Shown in pieces: positions 54,586 through 62,904 of a stretch of 64,000 nt of DNA. Position numbers and translations under genes: made by a program. The DNA is taken from NCBI GenBank assembly GCA_023426545.1, contig JAFAAN010000040.1, forward strand, positions 62,001 to 126,000. The letters are read 5' to 3'. Positions within the stretch are counted from its first letter, which is position 1; every line of letters begins with the position of its first letter. The notes under the pieces were generated by a model. That model saw only the letters and a list, made by a program, of their open reading frames with translations, had not been told where the DNA came from and ran no database searches. This DNA comes from Pseudomonadota bacterium. Lineage in GTDB: Bacteria > Myxococcota > Myxococcia > Myxococcales > Myxococcaceae.

Positions 54586-55248
54586 CTACTTCTTCGCCGG
54601 GGCCTTCGCCGCGGCCGCCTTGTCGCCGGCCTTCGCGTCCTTGGCCGCAGGAGCCGCCGCGGCCGCCGCGCCCGGGGCCTCCGCCGCCTCCGGCGCGCTC
54701 AGGACGGCCAGGGTGTAGTTGACGTTCGTCTTCACCGACACGCCCTCGGGCAGCTTCACGTCGTTGATGTGGAGCACCTCGGTGATCTTCATCGGCGTGA
54801 CGTCCACCTCGATGCGCTCGGGGATGGCGGCAGGCAGCGACCAGACCTCGATCTCACGGCGGGCCTGGGTGAGCAGACCGCCGTCCGCCACGCCCTGCGC
54901 GCGGCCGGTGAGCACCAGCGGCACGTTGACCTTCACCTTCTCGTTCGGGCGCACGTCGATGAAGTCGGCGTGGAGGATGTCCCGGGTGACCGGGTCCATC
55001 TGGTAGTCCTTCAGGAGGACCTGACGGTCGCCACCGTCCACCTTGATCTGGATCAGGGTGTTGAACTTGTGCGGGGTGTTGATGGCCTGGCGCACCGCCT
55101 TGGGGTTCACGGCGATGTGCGCCGGCTTCTCCAGGTGCTTGCCGTAGACGACGGCGGGGATCAGGCCACTGGCGCGCAGGCGGCGGGCAACGCCCTTGCC
55201 GGTGCCCTCGCGCGGCTTGGCTTCGAGAACGCGGGAATTGTCGGACAT
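54586..55248 (-). CDS. rplY: 50S ribosomal protein L25 (general stress protein Ctc type)
   Basis: A 220-residue two-domain L25/TL5/Ctc protein. The 5S rRNA-binding domain (1-95) has RRLRASGLIPAVVYG. The second beta domain continues with EVLHINDVKLPEGV, and an Ala/Lys-rich tail ends in KAPAKK. It binds 5S rRNA. It lies between prs and pth. Confidence 0.95.
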   Translation of the reverse strand: MSDNSRVLEAKPREGTGKGVARRLRASGLIPAVVYGKHLEKPAHIAVNPKAVRQAINTPHKFNTLIQIKVDGGDRQVLLKDYQMDPVTRDILHADFIDVRPNEKVKVNVPLVLTGRAQGVADGGLLTQARREIEVWSLPAAIPERIEVDVTPMKITEVLHINDVKLPEGVSVKTNVNYTLAVLSAPEAAEAPGAAAAAAPAAKDAKAGDKAAAAKAPAKK

Positions 55249-55421
55249 GGAATCCTCACAGAGGAGACTGCGGGTGCCACCGGCCGCCCTGGCGCCCTCG
55301 GCATCCCGCCCCAGTGGCGGGCCCCGAAGACGGCGCCTGTGGAGGCAACCGATGGAAGTGCGTGCACATGCCAGCGGGGCGGCTCGGAGTCAAGCCGCCT
55401 GCCGGGCCGCCGCGCGCCGGC

Positions 55422-56372
55422 TCAGACGAACAGCGTGCTGAGCGAATCGGCGCGGTGGATGCGGGCGATGGCCTCGCCGAAGAGGCGCTCGGTGGTGAGC
55501 TGGCGGATCTTCGAGCAGGCCTGGGCGGAGGGGGCCAGCGGCACGGTGTCGGTGAAGACGACCTCCTCCAGCACGGAGTCCTGGATGCGCTGGATGGCCG
55601 GGCCGGAGAGGATGGGGTGGACCGCGTAGGCCACCACCCGGCGCGCGCCCTTGGCCTTCAGCGCCGCGGCGGCCTGGGCGAGCGTCCCGGCGGTGTCCAC
55701 CATGTCGTCCACCAGCACCGCGTCCTTGCCGCTCACGTCGCCGATGAGGTTCATGACCTCGGACGCGTTGGGGCGGGGGCGGCGCTTGTCGATGATGGCC
55801 AGGCCCGTGTTCAGCCGCTTGGAGTACGCGCGCGCGCGCTCCACGCCGCCGGCGTCCGGCGAGACGATGACCAGCTCCTGGGACTCGGGGAAGCGCTTGC
55901 GCAGGTCCTCCAGGAACACCGGCGAGCCGTAGAGGTGGTCGGAGGGGATGTTGAAGAAGCCCTGGATCTGCCCGGCGTGCATGTCCATGGACACCACGCG
56001 CCCGGCGCCCGCGGACTCCAGCAGGTCCGCGATGAGCTTCGCGGTGATCGGCGTGCGCGGCGCCACCTTCCGGTCCTGACGGGCGTACCCGTAGTATGGG
56101 ATGACGGCGGTGATGGAGCCGGCGCTCGCCCGCTTGAGCGCGTCGCACATGATGAGCAGCTCCATCAGATGGTCGTTCGCCGGCGGGCAGGTCGACTGGA
56201 GGACGAAGACGTCGAGGCCGCGGACGTTCTCGCCGATCTCGACGTGAATCTCCCCGTCCGAGAACCGGCCGACCTCCGCCTTGCCCAGAGGGCGCTTGAG
56301 GTACTCGCAGATGCGATGCGCCAGGCCGGGATTCGAGTTCCCGGCGAACACCTTGAAGTCACGCGGCTGCAT
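55422..56372 (-). CDS. prs: Ribose-phosphate pyrophosphokinase (PRPP synthetase)
   Basis: A 316-residue enzyme. ATP loop and flexible loop include YYGYARQDRKVAPRTPI (about 97), the PRPP loop is VLVDDMVDTAGTL (about 219), and GRFSDGEIHVEI is near the start. It makes PRPP for nucleotide, His and Trp synthesis. ATG 56372 is the start, 47 bases after spoVG. The nearby upp and hpt products use PRPP. Confidence 0.97.
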   Translation of the reverse strand: MQPRDFKVFAGNSNPGLAHRICEYLKRPLGKAEVGRFSDGEIHVEIGENVRGLDVFVLQSTCPPANDHLMELLIMCDALKRASAGSITAVIPYYGYARQDRKVAPRTPITAKLIADLLESAGAGRVVSMDMHAGQIQGFFNIPSDHLYGSPVFLEDLRKRFPESQELVIVSPDAGGVERARAYSKRLNTGLAIIDKRRPRPNASEVMNLIGDVSGKDAVLVDDMVDTAGTLAQAAAALKAKGARRVVAYAVHPILSGPAIQRIQDSVLEEVVFTDTVPLAPSAQACSKIRQLTTERLFGEAIARIHRADSLSTLFV

Positions 56373-56419
56373 GGTGGGGCCGCTGACTAACCTGTACGCG
56401 GACGGAAGGAAAGAAGTCG

Positions 56420-56719
56420 TTAGTCGAGGTCCGCTGGAGCCATGCCGAGCATCCCGGCTTGCGCCTGATGGAGGTGCCGCTCGTACTCCATCAGGATGAC
56501 GCGCTCCATCTGACTGCGCGTATCCGCGTTGAGCGGGTGGGCGATATCCTTGTACGTCCCATCCTTCCGCTTCTTGGCTGGCATCGCGATGAAGAGCCCG
56601 GTCGAGCCGTGGATGACCTTCAAATCGCGAATGACGAAGCAGTGGTCCAAGGTGATGGTGACATACGCCTTGAGCTTGTCCTCTTCGACCGGAAACACCC
56701 GGACGTCGGTGATGTTCAT
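56420..56719 (-). CDS. spoVG: SpoVG-family RNA/DNA-binding regulator
   Basis: A 99-residue protein of normal length: MNITDVRVFPV, LKAYVTITLDHCFVIRDLKVI and the signature GLFIAMPAKKRKDGTYKDIAHP. Homologues bind nucleic acid and influence septation, sporulation or virulence. It heads the spoVG-prs-rplY-pth cluster. Confidence 0.95.
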   Translation of the reverse strand: MNITDVRVFPVEEDKLKAYVTITLDHCFVIRDLKVIHGSTGLFIAMPAKKRKDGTYKDIAHPLNADTRSQMERVILMEYERHLHQAQAGMLGMAPADLD

Positions 56720-56853
56720 GGTCCCCCCCCGAACCCGAAAGGTCGGAGCTGAAGGGAAGCCTGGGACATACCGGGTGGCAAATGCAAGCGTGGCCGCGAG
56801 GGAGATTTGCGCCAGTGTTCAATGCGCCCACAGTCCGCCGCTGCGAGTGGAGG

Positions 56854-57234
56854 CTAGGCCAGCAATTGAGGCCAGTGGAGGACCAGGTGGGTCAGGAAGG
56901 CGAGGTGGTACACCACGATGACGGCGTACACGGCGGCGCCCAGCCGGATGGCGACGCGGCTGGCCGTCAGGTGCCGGTGGAGGCACAGCAGCCACAGGCC
57001 GGCGTTCACGATGACCAGCTTGGTGAACATGAAGAAGAGCGGGGACTGCTCGTAGGCCAGCCGCATGATGGGGTTGAGCTCCTCGGCCACCCCCAGCTGG
57101 AGGAAGAAGAGGGTGAACAGCCCGTCCAGCAGGTTCAGCGTCAACAGCGCCACGGAGGCCGGCGACAGGTAGAACGACGCCTTGCTGCCCCACGCCCCGC
57201 CGCGCATCTGCTCGAAAGTCGCCGCCACGCCCAT
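56854..57234 (-). CDS. Small membrane protein (DUF5658-like)
   Basis: A 126-residue protein with three to four hydrophobic helices. It contains LLDGLFTLFFLQLGVAEELNPIM, typical of DUF5658 proteins. Function unknown. ATG 57234 opens divergently from tdk. Confidence 0.7.
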   Translation of the reverse strand: MGVAATFEQMRGGAWGSKASFYLSPASVALLTLNLLDGLFTLFFLQLGVAEELNPIMRLAYEQSPLFFMFTKLVIVNAGLWLLCLHRHLTASRVAIRLGAAVYAVIVVYHLAFLTHLVLHWPQLLA

Positions 57235-57360
57235 CCCCCTTCGCCGGTCCGTAGCCAGAGCCTTTCAAGAGGCCTGCCAACGCCCGCGAGGGCAGGATGC
57301 GGCCGAGGAAGCGGGCGACATCCGGCGGCGATTCGGCTATGGGGCGGTCGTGGCGGGAAA

Positions 57361-57389
57361 TTGACTCCCCTGGGGTCGTGGCAGACTAT
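57361..57389 (+). promoter_or_regulatory. Candidate sigma70 promoter of the salvage operon
   Basis: TTGACT (5 of 6 matches) is followed after 17 bases by GACTAT. Transcription would start about 30 bases before the tdk start codon. Confidence 0.5.
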
Positions 57390-57424
57390 CCGCGCCCCTT
57401 CCGCCCCCGGCCCGTGAGCGTTCC

Positions 57425-58024
57425 TTGCACCAATTCCCCAAAGATATCGGGTGGATAGAGGTCATCTGCGGCTCGATGTTCTCCGGCAAGACGGAGGAGC
57501 TGATCCGCCGCGTCCAGCGCGCCGTCTACGGCAAGCAGAAGGTGCAGGTGTTCAAGCCCCGCATCGACAACCGCTATGACGCGTCCGCGGTGGTGAGCCA
57601 CTCCCAGCTCAAGGTCATGTCCACGGCCATCGAGCGGGCTGAAGAGATTTTCTACAGGCTTGCCCCCGATACCCAGGTGGTGGGCATCGACGAGGTGCAG
57701 TTCTTCGGCGCCGAGGTGGTGGCGGTGGTGGAGGCCCTGGCGAACAAGGGCCTGCGCGTCATCTGCGCCGGGCTGGACCAGGACTACCAGGGGCGGCCCT
57801 TCGAGCCGATGCCGCAGCTGATGGCGGTGTCGGAGTACGTGACGAAGGAGCTGGCCATCTGCGTGGTGTGCGGGAATCCGGCCAATCGCTCCCAGCGCAT
57901 CGTGTCCAGTGGTGAGCGGGTGGTGGTGGGCGCGGCGGGCGACTACGAGCCCCGCTGCCGCAAGTGCCACGTGGCGGAGCCGGCGGAGGGCACGCCGCCG
58001 CAGACGCTGGAGCTGTTCGACTGA
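57425..58024 (+). CDS. tdk: Thymidine kinase
   Basis: A 199-residue type II thymidine kinase. Walker A GSMFSGKTEEL (about 16-26), VGIDEVQFF (about 87) and the zinc ribbon CVVCGN...CRKCH are present. It salvages thymidine to dTMP. TTG 57425 is the only start that preserves the family N-terminus; the ribosome site is weak. It is followed by upp after 15 bases. Confidence 0.93.
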   Translation: MHQFPKDIGWIEVICGSMFSGKTEELIRRVQRAVYGKQKVQVFKPRIDNRYDASAVVSHSQLKVMSTAIERAEEIFYRLAPDTQVVGIDEVQFFGAEVVAVVEALANKGLRVICAGLDQDYQGRPFEPMPQLMAVSEYVTKELAICVVCGNPANRSQRIVSSGERVVVGAAGDYEPRCRKCHVAEPAEGTPPQTLELFD

Positions 58025-58039
58025 GCGGGAGCTGAACGG

Positions 58040-58855
58040 ATGCGCGACACCCTGTACTCGAACATTCCCTTCAAGCTGAACGAGATGCCCCACCACTATG
58101 GGCCTCATGTCCACCTGGTGGGAAATCCCTTTCTCCTGACCCAGTTGGCCACGCTGTGTTCGAAGGGCGTCATCCAGCCGCAGATCAACCGGCTGGTGGA
58201 GACGCTGTATGTCGACCTGGTGAAGACGGTGCTCAACGCGGAGTTCCCGCGGAAGAACGTGAGCCTGCCCACGCGGATGATCGACTCCACCCCTCAGGGC
58301 CTCTACCAGGGCGAGGTCATCGACCCGCAAGTGCGGGTGGTGACGGTGAACATCGCCCGGGCGGGCACGCTGCCGTCGCAGGTGACGTACGACCTGATGA
58401 ACGCCACGCTGGACCCGACGGTGGTGCGGCAGGACCACATCATCATGAGCCGGATGATTGGCGCCGCGGAGTCGGTGGTGGGCTCGGAGATTGGCGGCGC
58501 GAAGATTGGCGGCGACGTGGACGACGCCTTCGTGCTCTTCCCCGACCCCATGGGTGCCACGGGCGGCAGCCTGTCCACGGCGATTTCGCTCTACAAGGAC
58601 AAGGTGCCCGGGACGCCCCGGCGCATCATCACCCTGAACCTCATCGTCACGCCGGAGTACCTGCGGAAGATGACCACGGACCACCCGGACGTCGTCATCT
58701 ACGCGCTCCGGCTGGACCGGGGCCTGTCTCCGCCGGAGGTGTTCGGCACCGAGCCGGGCGCGCTCTGGGAGAAGGAGCGGGGCCTGGATGACCGGCAGTA
58801 CATCGTCCCCGGAGGCGGCGGCTTCGGGGAGATCATGAACAACGCGTACGTGTAG
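58040..58855 (+). CDS. upp: Uracil phosphoribosyltransferase-like protein
   Basis: A 271-residue phosphoribosyltransferase with the PRPP loop LFPDPMGATGGSLSTAI (about 171) and VVTVNIARAGTLPS, both typical of Upp. It is longer than the usual 210 residues, and the C-terminal IVPGGGGFGEIMNNAYV replaces the standard GDaGDRi(F)GT uracil loop. Uracil salvage is likely, but base specificity is less certain than the fold. It lies between tdk and hpt. Confidence 0.8.
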   Translation: MRDTLYSNIPFKLNEMPHHYGPHVHLVGNPFLLTQLATLCSKGVIQPQINRLVETLYVDLVKTVLNAEFPRKNVSLPTRMIDSTPQGLYQGEVIDPQVRVVTVNIARAGTLPSQVTYDLMNATLDPTVVRQDHIIMSRMIGAAESVVGSEIGGAKIGGDVDDAFVLFPDPMGATGGSLSTAISLYKDKVPGTPRRIITLNLIVTPEYLRKMTTDHPDVVIYALRLDRGLSPPEVFGTEPGALWEKERGLDDRQYIVPGGGGFGEIMNNAYV

Positions 58856-58866
58856 CGGAGGAACCC

Positions 58867-59400
58867 TTGGCGTTCTACGAGCAGGAAGTCGGTGTCCTGA
58901 TTCCCGAGGACAAGTTGCAGGCGCGCGTGCGCGAGCTCGCGGCGGAGATCACCCGCGACTACGCGGGCAAGGACCTGACGCTCATCTGCGTGCTGAAGGG
59001 CTCGGTGTTCTTCGCCATCGACCTGGCGAAGTACATGGACCTGCCGGTGAAGCTCGAGTTCCTCGGCGTGTCCAGCTACCAGGGCGGCACGGAGACGACG
59101 GGCGAGGTGCGCATCACCACCGACGTCAGCAAGCCCATGGCGGGCAAGCACCTGCTCGTCATCGAGGACATCATCGACACCGGGCTCACCATGCAGTTCC
59201 TGCTGGAGAACCTGCGCGCGCGGCACCCCGCGTCGCTGAAGGTGTGCACGCTGCTGGAGAAGCCCTCGCGCGCCCGGACGAAGGTGGACATCGACTACAC
59301 GGGCTTCGTCATCGATGACCACTTCGTCGTGGGCTACGGGCTCGACTACGGGGAGGTGTACCGGAACATCCCCTTCATCGGGGTGATGAAGAACAAGTAG
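58867..59400 (+). CDS. hpt: Hypoxanthine phosphoribosyltransferase
   Basis: A 177-residue enzyme with LICVLKGSVFFAIDLA (about 38), PRPP loop VIEDIIDTGLTM (about 98) and the C-terminal VVGYGLDYGEVYRNIPFIGV. It salvages hypoxanthine and guanine with PRPP. TTG 58867 is the start; a GGAGG lies 6 bases upstream. It closes the salvage operon. Confidence 0.95.
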   Translation: MAFYEQEVGVLIPEDKLQARVRELAAEITRDYAGKDLTLICVLKGSVFFAIDLAKYMDLPVKLEFLGVSSYQGGTETTGEVRITTDVSKPMAGKHLLVIEDIIDTGLTMQFLLENLRARHPASLKVCTLLEKPSRARTKVDIDYTGFVIDDHFVVGYGLDYGEVYRNIPFIGVMKNK

Positions 59401-59683
59401 CGCCTCCGGAGGTGCGGGCGCCGCCCTTCGCGAGCGGCGCCGCCCCCGGAAGGGACGTGCGACCTCCGCGCAGGGGCAGACCGCTCCGCCGGGCGTCGGG
59501 CACAGACGCTCCCGGCCATCTCAGGCCCGAACGTCAGAGGTGGCGAAGGGGCATGGGCCGCGTGAGGGGGCCGCTCAGCGGGCGTGAGGTGCCGCTGTGC
59601 GTTGTCGTCTCCATGACCATGCACAGCATGCCTGGAAGAACACGCTGAAGCGTGGCGACGGGCCGCGCGGAGTGAGGCTGGGC

Positions 59684-60520
59684 ATGGATGCATCCAGGGA
59701 CAGGGCCGCTCTGGCCCGGGCAAGCAGCGCCAACAACAACGAGGCCGTCCGGAAGTACGTTGCGGAGCTCATCGGAACGTTCGTCCTGGTGCTCGGCGGC
59801 GTCGGGGCGGCCGTGCTGGCGGGGGACCACATCGGCTTCCTGGGGGTGGCGCTCGCCTTTGGCCTGTCGCTGCTGGCCATGGTGTACGTGGTGGGCCCTA
59901 TTTCTGGCTGCCACGTGAATCCGGCGGTGACGCTGGGCCTCCTGCTGTCGGGGAAGATGGAGGGCAAGGATGCGGTCGGCTACGTGGTGGCGCAGTGCGT
60001 GGGGGCCATCCTGGCCGCGGGCGCGGTGCTGCTGATTGCCCGAGGGATGCCGGGAGGGTATTCGGTGGCCACGCATGGCCTCGCGGCCAACGGCTATGGC
60101 GCCGCCTCGCCTGATGGCTTCGGCATGGGGGCGGCCTTCCTCACCGAGGTGGTGCTTACCTTCGTACTCGTCCTCACCGTTCTGGGAGCCACGGATGCCC
60201 GCGCGCCGGTGGGCTTCGCGGGGTTGGCCATCGGCCTGGTGCTGACGCTCATCCACCTGGTGGCGATTCCGGTGACGAACACCTCCGTGAACCCGGCGCG
60301 CAGCCTGGGGCCGGCGGTGTTCGCGGGGAGCGTGCCCCTGGGGCAGCTCTGGCTGTTCATCGTGGCCCCACTGCTGGGCGGGGCCACCGCCGCCGCCGTG
60401 TACCGCACGGTGTTCCGGCCTGTCGTGCCCATCTCCGCGAAGGAGGCCGAGCAGGCCCTGCGGCGCGAGCGGGCCGAGCGGCTGGCGGACGGGCGGGCCG
60501 GAACGCGCGCCCCCATCTGA
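59684..60520 (+). CDS. Aquaporin (MIP family, AqpZ-like)
   Basis: A 278-residue channel with six helices and the two NPA loops CHVNPAVTLG (about 85) and SVNPARSLGPA (about 205). The Arg following the second NPA and the GHxx-to-CH change before the first fit a water channel of the AqpZ type. ATG 59684 has GAGG 6 bases upstream. The last 30 residues are a charged tail. It stands 283 bases after hpt; that gap shows no gene. Confidence 0.9.
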   Translation: MDASRDRAALARASSANNNEAVRKYVAELIGTFVLVLGGVGAAVLAGDHIGFLGVALAFGLSLLAMVYVVGPISGCHVNPAVTLGLLLSGKMEGKDAVGYVVAQCVGAILAAGAVLLIARGMPGGYSVATHGLAANGYGAASPDGFGMGAAFLTEVVLTFVLVLTVLGATDARAPVGFAGLAIGLVLTLIHLVAIPVTNTSVNPARSLGPAVFAGSVPLGQLWLFIVAPLLGGATAAAVYRTVFRPVVPISAKEAEQALRRERAERLADGRAGTRAPI

Positions 60521-60603
60521 TGCCACGGGTCGCTTTCCGGGGCGGGTTCCGGCGGGTACGGTGAGCCGGGAGAGGGGCCCGCCGTGCCCCTACTGGAGCC
60601 ACC

Positions 60604-61239
60604 ATGTTTCTCGACCTGACGCGCCTCACGGCCTACTTCCTGGCGGTGCTCGCGCTCATCCTGACGCCCGGGCCGGACACGATGTACGTGCTGGCCCGGA
60701 GCATGGGGCAAGGGCGCAAGGCGGGCATCGTCTCCGCGCTGGGCATCTTCGTCGGGTGCCTGTTCCACATCGCGGCGGCGGCGTTCGGGCTGTCGACGCT
60801 GCTCGCGACGTCGGCGCTGGCCTTCACCGTGGTGAAGTGGGGCGGGGCGGTCTACCTGGTGTGGATGGGCGTGCAGATGCTGCGCTCCCAGGACGCTGCT
60901 CCCGAGGTGGCCCAAACGCTTCCGGCCCTGGGCCTGCGGCGCATCTTCCGCGACGGCGTCGTCACCAACGTGCTGAACCCGAAGGTGGCCGTGTTCTTCC
61001 TGGCCTTCCTGCCGCAGTTCGTGGACGCGTCCGCGGGGTCGACGGGGCTCCAGTTCCTGGGGCTCGGGTTGATGTTCTCCGTGACGGGCACGTCGTGGCT
61101 GGTGCTGCTGGCGGCGACGGCCGGGGCCTTCGGGGGCTGGATGCGCCGCAACCCGAGGGTGGCGGTGTGGCAGAAGCGCGTCACCGGGGGCGTGTTCATC
61201 GCGCTGGGGGCGCGGCTCGCGTTGCAGCGGCAGGCGTAG
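60604..61239 (+). CDS. LysE/RhtB-family amino acid exporter
   Basis: A 211-residue protein with six membrane segments. The opening ALILTPGPDTMYVLARSM matches the LysE signature, and NVLNPKVAVFFLAFLPQF is characteristic. It exports amino acids or related metabolites. GGAG lies 6 bases before ATG 60604. Confidence 0.9.
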   Translation: MFLDLTRLTAYFLAVLALILTPGPDTMYVLARSMGQGRKAGIVSALGIFVGCLFHIAAAAFGLSTLLATSALAFTVVKWGGAVYLVWMGVQMLRSQDAAPEVAQTLPALGLRRIFRDGVVTNVLNPKVAVFFLAFLPQFVDASAGSTGLQFLGLGLMFSVTGTSWLVLLAATAGAFGGWMRRNPRVAVWQKRVTGGVFIALGARLALQRQA

Positions 61240-61242
61240 GCG

Positions 61243-61890
61243 TCAGACGAGCGCCTGGATGACCACGTAGAGCACGTAGAGGACCCACGGCACGGCGGCC
61301 AGCAGCCCGAGGATTCCGAGCAGGCCGGCCCAGACGGGGTAGCCCTTGCGCCAGGGCAGGAGCAGGAAGGTGCCTCCGGCGAGCGCGGGCAGGGGCAGAA
61401 AGTTCAGCGCAGCCAGCTTCGCGCTCATCAGGCCCCAGGCGCGCAGCAGCTCGCCGTCTCGGAGGAGCGCGAGGAGGCGCTCCACGCGGCCGGGGAGCAG
61501 GGAGGGCTCGAAGGGGATGGCGAAGCCGCTTACGAAGTGGCGCAGGGCCTCCGAGGGGCCCAGGCAGGCCATGGCGATGGCGACCTGCACGGCCCAGGGC
61601 AGGAGGATGACGGCGGCGTGCAGGGGCGGGGAGAGCTGGAGCAGGCGGTTCCTGGCGGGAGCGCCCTCGACGGCCTCATCGAAGCTCACCGCGCTGCTGA
61701 GCGCGAGGGGGCGGAAGGCCCAGAGGATGCCGCCCAGGCGGGCGGTGAGCAGGGTGGGGCCGTAGCCGAGGACGACGGACACGGGCCGTGCGCCCAGGCT
61801 GCTGGCCACGGCGGCCTGCGCCAGCGCCCAGAGGGCGTTGACGGCGAAGAAGAGCACCCAGAGCCAGACGAGTTGGGACAGGCGGTCCAT
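61243..61890 (-). CDS. Degenerate M50 (site-2-protease-like) membrane protein
   Basis: A 215-residue protein, about five helices. Its layout follows M50 proteases: the first helix is followed by GARPVSVVLGYGPTL, as in the F-x-G-GP motif. A late helix reads ALNFLPLPALAGGTFLL, matching N-LLPIPALDGG. The zinc residues are gone: the HExxH position reads NALWA, and the Asp of LDGG is Ala. It probably keeps a binding or scaffold role. No partner is adjacent. It ends 3 bases from the LysE gene. Confidence 0.65.
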   Translation of the reverse strand: MDRLSQLVWLWVLFFAVNALWALAQAAVASSLGARPVSVVLGYGPTLLTARLGGILWAFRPLALSSAVSFDEAVEGAPARNRLLQLSPPLHAAVILLPWAVQVAIAMACLGPSEALRHFVSGFAIPFEPSLLPGRVERLLALLRDGELLRAWGLMSAKLAALNFLPLPALAGGTFLLLPWRKGYPVWAGLLGILGLLAAVPWVLYVLYVVIQALV

Positions 61891-62904
61891 GCGATGCGTC
61901 CCTGTCTACCATGACCCGGGGTGGCATCCGGGGTGGGGTGGGGCTCCAATCACCCTGGAGCATCGTCGTCGCGGACGTCTTCCAGTTCGAGTCATCGCTG
62001 ACGCTCATCGACTCCAGCAACGGATGGGGCCGCCAGCCATAAGTGGTGGCAAGCCCCCCAAGCCTTGTCGGCACGGGACCGTGATGGCCTCGTGTGCGCA
62101 TCGCTTGCTCTAAAGGCGTGGCTGTTCGGCCCTGCATCGAGAGGAAGGTGCGGCATTGATCGTGTATTCTCCTCCCTATATGGGATTGCTGTCTCTGACG
62201 CCTGAGATAGCCGCCTGCTTTAGGGGGAAATGTGGAGAAGCAGCAGCTAAACCAAAGTTCGCGATTCTCGATCGGCCGAGTTCCGTCGTGGTTCCGGGCG
62301 GTTAGCGCCCTGTGACTGAGTGGAGGCCACCGCTCAGAGGGAAATTCGGGGCGCCTGCGCTGGTCGGCGCCGTAACGAGCGGGCAGCCTCTCGTGGGGGG
62401 CCGTTCGAGAATCAAGATCGTTCGTTTAGAGGCGGTTGGTGTGTGCCGCAGGTACATTCGCGGCATTGCAGTGGCTAATCGGGGGGCAGCATGCATGGTT
62501 TGGCAACCAGGAGGGGCAGAAATAGTGTGACAGACATTGCTCATGTCTATTGAGGGCATGTCGCTAGGCTGGCTTTTCGGTACGGATGCAGAGGGGGGCT
62601 TGCTGGTGGAACCCAATGACAATTGCGTAGGCTCATTCCGGAAACGAAATGCGATTTCTTTCACTTCCGAGCAGATTCTTGCTGCGGCTGATGGGCATCA
62701 TCCCGCGGCGCTGCTTTGGGCGTGGTGCGCCCCACCGCTACCTGCTGTGATTGCCCTGGAGGCGGCAGGCTGCGCTGCGGCAAGGTCAGCAGCGCTCTGT
62801 GTCGCGGCGACTCGAAGGTGCGGAGGGGGACCTACTTGGAGTCTCACTCCTCATGGGTCACCAGGAGCCAGCTCAGTCACCCGTAGGTCAACCGAGTGAT
62901 ACCC
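61891..62904. other. About 1 kb of lower-GC, probably degenerate sequence
   Basis: GC content drops visibly from about 61,990 onwards. Short open frames at 62312-62530 and 62537-62899 (plus) are adjacent and could be pieces of one broken gene. The second ends 5 bases before the next gene. I do not recognise either product, and neither has a good ribosome site. No tRNA or insertion sequence ends are visible. Confidence 0.45.

Noticed and set aside
62302..62664. Minus-strand open frame in the low-GC region
   Set aside because: No ribosome site, no similarity I recognise, and it overlaps equally weak plus-strand frames.
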